Source of the DNA: JAHEJJ01 sp965212205
Lineage (GTDB): Bacteria > Bacteroidota > Bacteroidia > Flavobacteriales > Flavobacteriaceae
Length of the DNA: 64,000 nt
Reading direction: 5' to 3'
Assembly: GCA_965212205.1 (NCBI GenBank)
Contig: CBDBUX010000001.1
Location: 62,001 to 126,000 of the forward strand
Shown in pieces: positions 9,185-16,802 of this stretch (positions are counted from its first letter, which is position 1; each line of letters begins with the position of its first letter). The notes under the pieces are model-generated. The model was not told the origin of the DNA and made no database searches. It saw only the letters and a program-made list of their open reading frames with translations. The position numbers and the translations under genes were made by a program.

Positions 9185-9192
9185 TATCTTTG
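9185..9192 (+). promoter_or_regulatory. -7 element of the bacilliredoxin gene
   Basis: TATCTTTG fits TAnnTTTG and sits 30 nt before the ATG at 9223, in the 131-nt divergent spacer. No -33 TTTG is seen at about 20 nt. Confidence 0.4.
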
Positions 9193-9222
9193 TGGCTTAT
9201 GTAAAACAAAAAAATTGAATCT

Positions 9223-9633
9223 ATGTATCCTGCAGAATTAGTGAAACCCATGAGAGAAGATCTGGCTTCAGCCGGCTTCGAAGAATTATACACGGCAGAA
9301 GCCGTTGAACAAGCCATCCAAAACGATGGAACTATACTGGTAGTGGTAAACTCTGTTTGCGGCTGTGCTGCCGCCAACGCCCGGCCGGCGGCAAAACTGA
9401 GCCTGCAAAACAGCAAACGCCCCGATAGGCTAATTACCGTATTTGCTGGTGTTGATACCGAGGCGGTTGATGCAGCGCGAAATCTGATGATCCCTTTCCC
9501 TCCATCTTCACCTAGTATGGCACTGTTCAGAGACGGTGAGTTGGTGCATATGATCGAAAGACATCATATCGAAGGTAGACCCGCGGAAATGATCGCTGAA
9601 AACCTCACGGAAGCCTATAACGAGCACTGTTAA
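9223..9633 (+). CDS. BrxA/BrxB family bacilliredoxin
   Basis: This 136-residue thioredoxin-fold protein carries the Cys46-Gly-Cys48 motif within NSVCGCAAANARPA, the hallmark of the BrxA/BrxB (formerly DUF1094, YphP/YqiW) family. In Bacillus these proteins remove bacillithiol from S-bacillithiolated proteins after oxidative stress, and some Bacteroidota are known to make bacillithiol. The start MYPAELVKPMREDL is the usual family start. It is monocistronic by position: a divergent gene upstream and a terminator hairpin downstream. Confidence 0.93.
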   Translation: MYPAELVKPMREDLASAGFEELYTAEAVEQAIQNDGTILVVVNSVCGCAAANARPAAKLSLQNSKRPDRLITVFAGVDTEAVDAARNLMIPFPPSSPSMALFRDGELVHMIERHHIEGRPAEMIAENLTEAYNEHC

Positions 9634-9679
9634 AAGCAAAGAAGCGTAAGCTTTTTAGATTAAGTGATCAACATAACAT

Positions 9680-9710
9680 AAAACCGCTCATATGGGGCGG
9701 TTTTTTATTT
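9680..9710 (+). terminator. Rho-independent terminator after the bacilliredoxin gene
   Basis: AAAACCGC and GCGGTTTT form an 8-bp stem with a short loop, followed directly by a T-rich run. It ends just before plsC, and its T-run also supplies the plsC -7 element. Confidence 0.75.
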
Positions 9711-9713
9711 TTG
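9706..9713 (+). promoter_or_regulatory. -7 element of plsC, implying a very short or absent leader
   Basis: TATTTTTG matches TAnnTTTG and ends only 4 nt before the ATG at 9718, so transcription would start at or next to the start codon. The element overlaps the T-run of the preceding terminator. No -33 TTTG is visible, so the call rests on the -7 box and position. Confidence 0.35.
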
Positions 9714-9717
9714 TAGC

Positions 9718-10452
9718 ATGCAAAAGTTACTGGCATACCCGCTTACGGTGATTTACTTTATATTCTTTGGAATTACACTGGTTGTATTTCATCCGATACA
9801 ATGGGTGTGTATAAAGCTATTTGGTTACCAGGCACATCATCAAAGTGTCGCTGTTTTAAATCTCTGCATATTAAGATGTACCCATATTCTGGGAACCCGG
9901 TATAGTTTTAATATGCCTTACAAACTGCCTAAAGACCGGCCATTGATCATCGTCTCCAATCATCAGAGTATGTACGATATCCCACCGATAATTTGGTATA
10001 TGAGACATCATCATCCAAAATTTGTGAGCAAAATCGAACTCGGCAAGGGGATTCCCAGTGTATCGTTTAACCTCAGACATGGCGGATCGGTACTGATCAA
10101 TAGGAAGGACAGCAAGCAAGCTATAACACAAATCGCCAAACTGGGAAGGTATATCGAAGAACATAAAAGAAGTGCCGTGATATTTCCTGAGGGAACAAGA
10201 AGCCGAAACGGTCATCCAAAGAGATTCCAGCCTACCGGACTTAAAATGCTGATGAAACAGTGTCCTACTGCGCTCCTGGTACCATTGAGCATCAATAACA
10301 GCTGGAAGATATTACGTTATGGATCCTTTCCTTATGGCCTGGGTTGCCACCTGAAATTCGAGGTGCATGAACCCATTGAAATAGAGGGTGAGGCAGATGA
10401 TCTTATAATGCGAATTGAAACTACGGTTACCCGGGGCATAAAAGTAAATTGA
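9718..10452 (+). CDS. plsC: 1-acyl-sn-glycerol-3-phosphate acyltransferase
   Basis: This is a 244-residue membrane-bound acyltransferase. An N-terminal hydrophobic segment (about 5-25) precedes the PlsC domain, with the catalytic HxxxxD motif at His82-Asp87 (NHQSMYD) and the glycerol-phosphate-binding FPEGTRS at 156-162. It transfers an acyl group to lysophosphatidate, giving phosphatidate for phospholipid synthesis. The gene's TGA shares its last base with the ATG of the HD-domain gene, so the two are translationally coupled. Confidence 0.9.
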   Translation: MQKLLAYPLTVIYFIFFGITLVVFHPIQWVCIKLFGYQAHHQSVAVLNLCILRCTHILGTRYSFNMPYKLPKDRPLIIVSNHQSMYDIPPIIWYMRHHHPKFVSKIELGKGIPSVSFNLRHGGSVLINRKDSKQAITQIAKLGRYIEEHKRSAVIFPEGTRSRNGHPKRFQPTGLKMLMKQCPTALLVPLSINNSWKILRYGSFPYGLGCHLKFEVHEPIEIEGEADDLIMRIETTVTRGIKVN

Positions 10453-11111
10453 TGGATAAAAAAGAGTGTATTAAGCGTACTGTGGCCTTTGTTAAAAAAC
10501 AATTAGACGGGGCCGAAGCGGGTCATGATTGGTTTCATATACAACGGGTCTACCGAACGGCCATGCATATTGCGAATAAGGAGAAGGTTAACGCCTTAGT
10601 CGTGGCCTTGGGTGCGTTACTTCATGATATTGCCGATCCCAAATTCCATGAGGGGAATGAAGAGTTAGGGCCAGCCATAGCTGCCGAATTCCTCGAATCT
10701 ATAGATCTTACCTCAGAAGATCAAAGAATGGTAATCGATATTATCCGTAACAGCTCCTTTAAAAACTCACTTTCAGCTAAAACACAACCTACACCCTCAG
10801 TTGAACTGCAGGTAGTTCAGGATGCCGATCGACTCGATGCTATTGGTGCCATCGGAATCGCCCGCGCTTTTCATTACGGAGGATTCAAAAACAGACTGCT
10901 TTATCATCCCGAAATCTCCCCTGATCTCAACATGGATAAAGAGACTTATAAGCGATCACAAAGCCCGACCATCAATCATTTCTATGAAAAACTCCTGTTA
11001 TTAAAAGATAAGATGAATACCGATACAGGAAAGGCCATGGCCCAGGCAAGACATCAGTACATGCTCGATTATCTCGATCAGTTCTACAAGGAATGGGAGG
11101 GAGAAGGATAA
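10452..11111 (+). CDS. HD domain metal-dependent phosphohydrolase
   Basis: The protein has 219 residues from the ATG at 10452; a TTG one codon upstream is a less likely start. HD-superfamily metal ligands are seen as His25 (GHDWFH), His58-Asp59 (LLHDIAD) and a later Asp in VQDADRLDAIGA, with the 'GALLHD' and 'ADRLDAIG' pattern of the YedJ/YpgQ-like HD group. Such proteins act on nucleotides or other phosphate compounds; the substrate is unknown. The start overlaps the plsC stop by one base. Confidence 0.85.
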   Translation: MDKKECIKRTVAFVKKQLDGAEAGHDWFHIQRVYRTAMHIANKEKVNALVVALGALLHDIADPKFHEGNEELGPAIAAEFLESIDLTSEDQRMVIDIIRNSSFKNSLSAKTQPTPSVELQVVQDADRLDAIGAIGIARAFHYGGFKNRLLYHPEISPDLNMDKETYKRSQSPTINHFYEKLLLLKDKMNTDTGKAMAQARHQYMLDYLDQFYKEWEGEG

Positions 11112-11198
11112 ATTGCGAGTGATTATTTGAGCTGGCCAACGACTGGGTCAAAGGAATTTATAAAAAGAGCTATGAATTTTTGGCTTAAGTACTACAAA

Positions 11199-12272
11199 TT
11201 AGAAAAGCTTTAGCTGTCCGTCTTTAAAGTCCTCATGCATCGACGTATTTAGTGTGGGAAATACTTTGTCTTTATAGTATTTGTTTTTCGCCAACTTTCC
11301 CAGATCACTTATCTGTTGGGCGATTATACCCTCACCTTTGACACGCAATCCAAACCTGCTGTCGTTTAACTTGCCTCCATGGCAGGAGGCAATCAGGCTA
11401 AGGACCTTATCGGCCTTATCGGGCATGGCTTTCCTGATCCAGTTTGTAAAAATCTGACCGATAGCACCATTAAGCCTCACTACGGTCTGTGCAAATGAGA
11501 TTGCGCCGTTTTCAGCGGCTTTTTTTGCAAGATCGAGGATCTCATGACTGTTAATCCCCGGTATAATTGGGGCCAGCATAGCGTTGACCGGAATATTTTT
11601 CTCAGAAAGTGTCTTGATGGTCTCCAGACGTTTTTTGATACTGGTTGTTCTGGGTTCTAGTACCCTTCTGGTATTTTCATTAAGTGATGTCAGTGAAATA
11701 TGAACGCCTACCAGATTATATCGGTTGAGTTCTTCTATGAGATCTATATCGCGAAGCACAAGCGCGTTTTTCGTAATGATCCCTACAGGATGTCTGTATT
11801 TCAAAAACACCTTAAGGCAGGAACGGGTAAGCTTAAATTTTTGTTCTGCCGGTTGATAGCAATCCGTATTACCCGAAAGCACGATGGTTTCTGCCTTCCA
11901 GCTCCTTTTTCTCAACTTTTTTTCCAATAAAGCCGGAGCCTTTTCCTTAATCAGGATCTGTTGTTCAAAATCCAGGCCTGCACTATATCCCCAGAATTCA
12001 TGTGTATTCCGGGCATAACAGTAAACACAACCGTGTTCACAGCCCTGATAGGGATTCATGGAATATTTCATAGGTACATCAGGACTATTAACCGGATTGA
12101 TAACAGTTTTAGGAAAAACCGGTATGTAGTTGGTTTTCGATCTGCGAGCGGTCTCTCCACTTTTCGCACAGTACTCCAGGAACTCATTCAGGACTTCATG
12201 CTGGAGTTCAAAAAAGCGATTAGAAGGATTCTCCTGGGCACCTCTTCCCTTTAAATAAGAGCTGTTTTTCAA
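11199..12272 (-). CDS. PA0069 family radical SAM protein (SPL-like)
   Basis: This 357-residue protein has the radical SAM cluster motif Cys78-x3-Cys82-x2-Cys85 (CEHGCVYC), which binds a [4Fe-4S] cluster. The early KGRGAQ-NP-NRF motif marks the PA0069 family, related to spore photoproduct lyase. Its substrate is unknown. The likely start is a TTG at 12272: no ATG or GTG lies near, and relatives begin a few residues before KGRGAQ. A palindromic site resembling the one at the suf promoter lies immediately upstream. The unknown secreted-protein gene is 70 nt further up on the same strand. Confidence 0.88.
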   Translation of the reverse strand: MKNSSYLKGRGAQENPSNRFFELQHEVLNEFLEYCAKSGETARRSKTNYIPVFPKTVINPVNSPDVPMKYSMNPYQGCEHGCVYCYARNTHEFWGYSAGLDFEQQILIKEKAPALLEKKLRKRSWKAETIVLSGNTDCYQPAEQKFKLTRSCLKVFLKYRHPVGIITKNALVLRDIDLIEELNRYNLVGVHISLTSLNENTRRVLEPRTTSIKKRLETIKTLSEKNIPVNAMLAPIIPGINSHEILDLAKKAAENGAISFAQTVVRLNGAIGQIFTNWIRKAMPDKADKVLSLIASCHGGKLNDSRFGLRVKGEGIIAQQISDLGKLAKNKYYKDKVFPTLNTSMHEDFKDGQLKLF

Positions 12273-12273
12273 T

Positions 12274-12310
12274 ATTATGGATTTATTCCAAATATATGGA
12301 ATATTTCCAT
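12274..12310 (-). promoter_or_regulatory. Palindrome-rich promoter/operator of the radical SAM gene
   Basis: Read on the minus strand, ATTTGGAATAAATCCATAAT (12293-12274) matches 17 of 20 positions of the suf operator. The -7 element TATATTTG (12296-12289) overlaps it. Two more perfect inverted repeats overlap: ATTCCA-N6-TGGAAT (12285-12302) and ATGGAA-TAT-TTCCAT (12296-12310). This is likely a repressor-controlled promoter with a leader of about 10 nt. Confidence 0.5.
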
Positions 12311-12342
12311 TAATTATTGTTAAGAATGAAATTTAGAAGTTG

Positions 12343-13896
12343 TTAATTGATCGCAACATTAACCAGCTGCTTCTTGGTTCCTCTTTTGGCGTAAAATAAC
12401 AGATGGTCTGCCTGGGGGTCCATTAAAGGTTTGGATACCATAAATGGTAAGCGGGCCTCACTGGCATCGATCACCTTTTCATATTTAACCTTTCCCTCAG
12501 CATTCAATTGAATCACAAAGACATTTCGATTACGACTCAGTCCTTGTTTAAAAATCAGCCTTTCGTCGTTGAGCAGCTGTGGGTTATCTGCAGCAGTACA
12601 AATAAAGAAATAAGTATTGTCTCCTTTAGTACAGGAACTATAAGATGCATATGCCCCATCGCCCTGTGTCACCTCAGATTTATTGATATTCCGCGCCCAA
12701 AGTATATCTCCTTTGGAATCCAATTTCGCACTCACTATATCGTTGTGATGAAAACGCTCTACCCTGAGTCGTGTGCCGCTCGAATTAGCTTGTATACTAT
12801 TGGTTACAAAGTATTCTTCAGCGTTAAATAACACCGATCCGTCGTCTGTAAAACTAACATTCTTAAAGATCAGATTTTTAATCGGGTCGGTGTCTTCACG
12901 ACCGAATTTATCCTGCATAAACTCATGAGTGAACGGATTATACTTTTTAATCTTAAGTTCAAGGGTCATGGGATCCATCTTGAAGTAGCCGATACCATTA
13001 TAGCGGTTATCCTTTCTGTCGGCATAAAATCCAACACAGAGTAAGTCGTTTTTATACAAGATTGGTTTAAGAGCTTCAGAGTATTTCTCCGGGCTGTCGA
13101 AACTTTTGGTTTTAACACCCGAATGGGATACCATGATCATTTCATACTGAAACTTGCGCTCCAAAGCTTTAAATCGCTTCTTTTTAAAATATGCTTTAGC
13201 GATGATATAAACCCTCTTTTTATCTTTAGACATGGCGATATTTTCGAAGGCATAATTCTTTTCTTCGATCTCGTCCGACAAATCCTGGTCGAAGAGCTGT
13301 TCCAGGGCGGCATTGTAAATATAGATCCGATGCTGATTATCTTTGCCCTTCTTATAATGAACACTTACTATAAAGGCAGATTTGTCTTCATTAAAAAGCG
13401 CAGTTGTAGTAAATCCGGACTTAAAATTTCGATTATAGTAATTCCGTTCAAGCGGTTTTTCCACTCGCTGTGAAGGAATAGACAACAGGGGTTTTGTGGT
13501 AAAATCGTAATTGCCTACCGGACTGTGATGCACGATGTAGTTATAAGTGGCCCGCTCTTCACTATACTCGATTAAGAGCATATAAATTTTTCCGTTGGCC
13601 ACATAAGCTTCAACGAATTCCCCTCCCCGGTATTTGTAATTGTACTCTTCAACGAGTTCTAAATCCTTGTTATATCGTTCGATATAATACCCTTTAGGTT
13701 TAAGGATCAAGCCTGTAAAATATGAACGAACAAGCAGGTAGCCCCCACTACCATCTTCATTTATCGAAAGAAGATTAGAATATTTATACCGATCATTATA
13801 TTTTTCTCCAAACTGATAGTCGATGGGCATGACCTGAGCCTGTGCCGTCAAAAAACCGAGAATCAATAGCATAACAATGCCGAACCGTTTAGTCAT
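12343..13896 (-). CDS. Secreted protein of unknown function
   Basis: This 517-residue protein has a clear signal peptide (MTKRFGIVMLLILGFLTAQAQ). The mature part is rich in Tyr, Lys and beta-strand-like segments with repeated 'IYIYNAALEQLFDQDL' and 'AKLDSKGDILWARNI' motifs, compatible with a beta-propeller, but I cannot name a family. It lies 18 nt downstream of the crotonase gene, at the end of a minus-strand gene run that includes a histidine kinase. Location is probably periplasmic or outer surface. Confidence 0.7.
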   Translation of the reverse strand: MTKRFGIVMLLILGFLTAQAQVMPIDYQFGEKYNDRYKYSNLLSINEDGSGGYLLVRSYFTGLILKPKGYYIERYNKDLELVEEYNYKYRGGEFVEAYVANGKIYMLLIEYSEERATYNYIVHHSPVGNYDFTTKPLLSIPSQRVEKPLERNYYNRNFKSGFTTTALFNEDKSAFIVSVHYKKGKDNQHRIYIYNAALEQLFDQDLSDEIEEKNYAFENIAMSKDKKRVYIIAKAYFKKKRFKALERKFQYEMIMVSHSGVKTKSFDSPEKYSEALKPILYKNDLLCVGFYADRKDNRYNGIGYFKMDPMTLELKIKKYNPFTHEFMQDKFGREDTDPIKNLIFKNVSFTDDGSVLFNAEEYFVTNSIQANSSGTRLRVERFHHNDIVSAKLDSKGDILWARNINKSEVTQGDGAYASYSSCTKGDNTYFFICTAADNPQLLNDERLIFKQGLSRNRNVFVIQLNAEGKVKYEKVIDASEARLPFMVSKPLMDPQADHLLFYAKRGTKKQLVNVAIN

Positions 13897-13914
13897 ATAC
13901 GATTATTTATTAAT

Positions 13915-14700
13915 TCAACGTGTCCCCGTAAATTTTGCCTTTCTTTTTTCGAGAAAAGCCGTGGTCCCCTCCTTGAAATCATCGGTGCCAAAACAGGCTC
14001 CGAACGATTCGATTTCAGTGGCAAAGCCCAGTATATTATTCTTAAAACCCGCATTTACCGCTTTTATTGCATAACTGATGGCCACAGGCGAATTATTTGC
14101 GATTCTGCCAGCCAGTTTCATGCATAATTCCATAAGCTCCTCGAAAGCCACAACATGATTTACCAGGTGGTAATGTTCTGCTTCACTGGCATCGATCATG
14201 GCACCGGTCATGATCATTTCCATGGCCTTGCCTCTGCCCGCAAGTTGCGCCAGTCTCTGTGTGCCTCCATAGCCCGGTATCACACCCAGAGATACCTCTG
14301 GCAAGCCCAATTTTGCATTATCCGATGCAATTCGAAAATGGCAAGACAAGGCGAGTTCGAGTCCACCACCAAGTGCAAAGCCATTAACAGCAGCGATTAC
14401 CGGTGTCGACAGGTTCTCTACAAAATTAAACAGGAGTTGTTGCCCTTCCGACGCCAGCTGTTCGCCCTGGGCTGGTGAAAAACTGGCAAATTCAGATATA
14501 TCGGCCCCGGCCACAAATGCCTTCTCGCCAGATCCCGTAATTATGATCGCCCGTATGTCCTTATCGTTTTCCAGCTGTGCAAAAGCATGGTGAAGTTCCG
14601 ATATTGTGGCACGATTAAGTGCGTTTAATTTCTTAGGACGATTAATAGTAATGATGGCGACAAATCCATCTTTGTCTATCAGAATATTTTCAAAATCCAT
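13915..14700 (-). CDS. Enoyl-CoA hydratase/isomerase (crotonase) family protein
   Basis: This 261-residue crotonase-fold enzyme has both catalytic glutamates of enoyl-CoA hydratases: Glu115 (ALGGGLEL) and Glu135 (LGLPEVSLG), at the canonical 20-residue distance. The oxyanion-hole region 'AFVAGADISEF' is also standard. It probably hydrates 2-enoyl-CoA in fatty-acid or amino-acid catabolism, and the short-chain 3-hydroxybutyryl-CoA dehydratase role is equally possible. It lies 11 nt after the kinase gene and 18 nt before the secreted unknown, so an operon is likely. Confidence 0.88.
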   Translation of the reverse strand: MDFENILIDKDGFVAIITINRPKKLNALNRATISELHHAFAQLENDKDIRAIIITGSGEKAFVAGADISEFASFSPAQGEQLASEGQQLLFNFVENLSTPVIAAVNGFALGGGLELALSCHFRIASDNAKLGLPEVSLGVIPGYGGTQRLAQLAGRGKAMEMIMTGAMIDASEAEHYHLVNHVVAFEELMELCMKLAGRIANNSPVAISYAIKAVNAGFKNNILGFATEIESFGACFGTDDFKEGTTAFLEKRKAKFTGTR

Positions 14701-14711
14701 ATATAAATGTT

Positions 14712-16163
14712 TTAAGCAGCTTTAGGAAACTTTATCGTAAAAACGGTGCCTTTACCCTTTTGAGAGGTAAAATCTATGGTGCCCTCGTAGGTTTCTACAA
14801 TATTGCGAACCATTCCAAGGCCCAATCCCATACCACTGGTCTTGGTTGTAAATTTAGGTTCAAATATTTTGTCTTTATAATCATCTGCAATACCAATTCC
14901 GTTATCGGCTATCGATATTTTAACCTGGTCGCCTTCCGAGGCTACGGCCACCAATATTCTGGGCGATTCAACATCGGGAACAGCCTGGATGGCATTTTTA
15001 ACAAGATTAGTGACTACCCGTACCAGCTGCGTACGGTCTAATTTGGCGATAATGCGCTCCTCATCAGCAATAAAGTGAATGTAATTTTCATTAAATATGT
15101 CGAGCGCAAGCTTTACGGTCTCTACCACATTGAGTGTTTCATTTTGCTGGGCAGGCATATCGGCAAAACTCGAAAAAGCAGATGCGATACTACTCAGGGT
15201 ATCGATCTGCTGTATTATTGTCCTTGAGAATTCGGCTACCTTGGTATTTACCTCTGGGTCTTTCGGGTCGAATTTCCGTTCAAAACTCTGAATGCTTAGA
15301 CGCATTGGGGTTAGCGGATTCTTGATCTCATGGGCAACCTGCTTGGCCATCTCCCTCCAGGCTTGTTCCCTCTCACTTCGTGCCAACTTTGCGGCACTTG
15401 CCTCGAGCTGATCTATCATACTGTTATACGACTCAATGAGGTTTCGAATTTCCGTACTGGGTTTTTCCAGGAATATCTTCTCATTGCGTTGAGTGAGCCG
15501 GGTTTGATTCATTTTCTCCGAAATAGTCTGCAAAGACCTGGTGATATATTTTGAAACAAAGAATGCCAGACCGATCGCAATGCCAAGCATCACCAGATAA
15601 ACACCTCCCAATCGCATCAGGAACTCCCTCAGTTCCATGTCGTTAAAGGTGTTATCCTCGTAGTAAGGAATATTTAAAATACCAATTGGTTTAAATTTAT
15701 TATCGGTTATATAGCGATATGAGTCCTGATATTTATCCCCTACTGCGGCGTTCTGTTCTACGTATCGTTTTTCCACACTTCCGGATATTTTGCCAATCAC
15801 CTCTGGAGCCAATTGAATGGATATGGAATCGTATTTAAATTTTGGCCTGGAACTCTTGATCAGCTGGCCCTTCAGGTCGTATAAATTGAAATTGACATTC
15901 TGGACGTCGGCTATGCGATATATTTCATCTTTAAAAATCAGGGTAAGGTTTTCTGTTGTTACAGGATAGGTGGTTGCCTTCAGTGTATATTCGATACTTT
16001 GAACGATCTGGGCTTCTTTACGTTCCAGCCTGTCGCGATGATAATCTATGGATTGTTCCCTGTACTGGTAAACCGTTACCCCTGCTATAAGTACAGAAGC
16101 CGTCAGTACCAGCAGGATCATCCCGATAAAAATTCGGGACCTAAGTGAAAACTTTCTAAACAA
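14712..16163 (-). CDS. Membrane sensor histidine kinase, NtrY-like
   Basis: The 483-residue protein has two membrane segments (about 12-33 and 185-204) enclosing a periplasmic sensor domain. HAMP (about 203-260) and HisKA follow, with phospho-acceptor His278 in VAHEIKNPLTPMRLSI, then a HATPase domain with 'NLVKNAIQAV' and 'DNGIGI'. The extended 'NPLTPMRLS' H-box is that of NtrY-type kinases. No response regulator is adjacent, so its partner is elsewhere. The start is a TTG at 16163: an in-frame TAG lies a few codons upstream, no ATG lies between, and the next Met is inside the first membrane helix. Confidence 0.87.
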   Translation of the reverse strand: MFRKFSLRSRIFIGMILLVLTASVLIAGVTVYQYREQSIDYHRDRLERKEAQIVQSIEYTLKATTYPVTTENLTLIFKDEIYRIADVQNVNFNLYDLKGQLIKSSRPKFKYDSISIQLAPEVIGKISGSVEKRYVEQNAAVGDKYQDSYRYITDNKFKPIGILNIPYYEDNTFNDMELREFLMRLGGVYLVMLGIAIGLAFFVSKYITRSLQTISEKMNQTRLTQRNEKIFLEKPSTEIRNLIESYNSMIDQLEASAAKLARSEREQAWREMAKQVAHEIKNPLTPMRLSIQSFERKFDPKDPEVNTKVAEFSRTIIQQIDTLSSIASAFSSFADMPAQQNETLNVVETVKLALDIFNENYIHFIADEERIIAKLDRTQLVRVVTNLVKNAIQAVPDVESPRILVAVASEGDQVKISIADNGIGIADDYKDKIFEPKFTTKTSGMGLGLGMVRNIVETYEGTIDFTSQKGKGTVFTIKFPKAA

Positions 16164-16249
16164 CCCTTTGAATTTTGCCTAAAGATAGCAATAATCGAAC
16201 CAAAAAATCTGCGGCCCAAGGCTACCTAAATCAGCAGATAATTCGATCG

Positions 16250-16801
16250 TCAGGCATCCGGATGGCGATCTCTAAAACGCTTATAGACGTGAATCCCCAG
16301 CATCAAAAGAATTATGAGGGCAAACATTCCTGCCAGTCCGAAGATCCAATTAATTGCATTCTTCAAAATGACAAGGAATGTCACCGCAAAAAGTACAATG
16401 GTTGCCACTTCATTCCAAATCCGCATAAAAGAAGAACTATAGCGGAATTTATCTTCCTGAAGCTCTTTGAACATCATATGCGTTTTGAAATGATAGACAA
16501 AAAGCAAAACCACAAAGCCAAGTTTCACATGCATCCAGGGTTGTTCGATCCAGGAGGGTATAATGACCAGCAACCATAGCGCAAATATGGTCGACAAAAT
16601 TGCCGATGGCCAGGTGATGATGTACCAAAGCCGTCGACTCATGATCTTCAATTGATTGGAGAGGATCTCTTTTGCCGGAGATTCCTTATCCTGTGCCTCG
16701 ATATGGTAAATAAACAGTCTTGGGATATAGAACAGTCCGGCAAACCAAGTCACCACAAAGATCAGGTGTAAGGCCTTGATATAGTGATAATACATTCCCA
16801 T
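16250..16801 (-). CDS. hemJ: Protoporphyrinogen IX oxidase HemJ (CopD-like family)
   Basis: The 183-residue protein has four hydrophobic helices and the HemJ pattern 'YIKALHLIFVVTWFAGLFYIP', with the conserved His12, followed by 'RLFIYHIEA'. HemJ oxidises protoporphyrinogen IX to protoporphyrin IX in the inner membrane, the step before ferrochelatase. This fits the hem genes elsewhere in the window (hemH at 26909-27943 and the hemA operon at 34558-41683). Its ATG is one base after the stop of the upstream propeller gene, so it is co-transcribed with an unrelated secreted protein. Confidence 0.88.
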   Translation of the reverse strand: MGMYYHYIKALHLIFVVTWFAGLFYIPRLFIYHIEAQDKESPAKEILSNQLKIMSRRLWYIITWPSAILSTIFALWLLVIIPSWIEQPWMHVKLGFVVLLFVYHFKTHMMFKELQEDKFRYSSSFMRIWNEVATIVLFAVTFLVILKNAINWIFGLAGMFALIILLMLGIHVYKRFRDRHPDA

Positions 16802-16802
16802 T

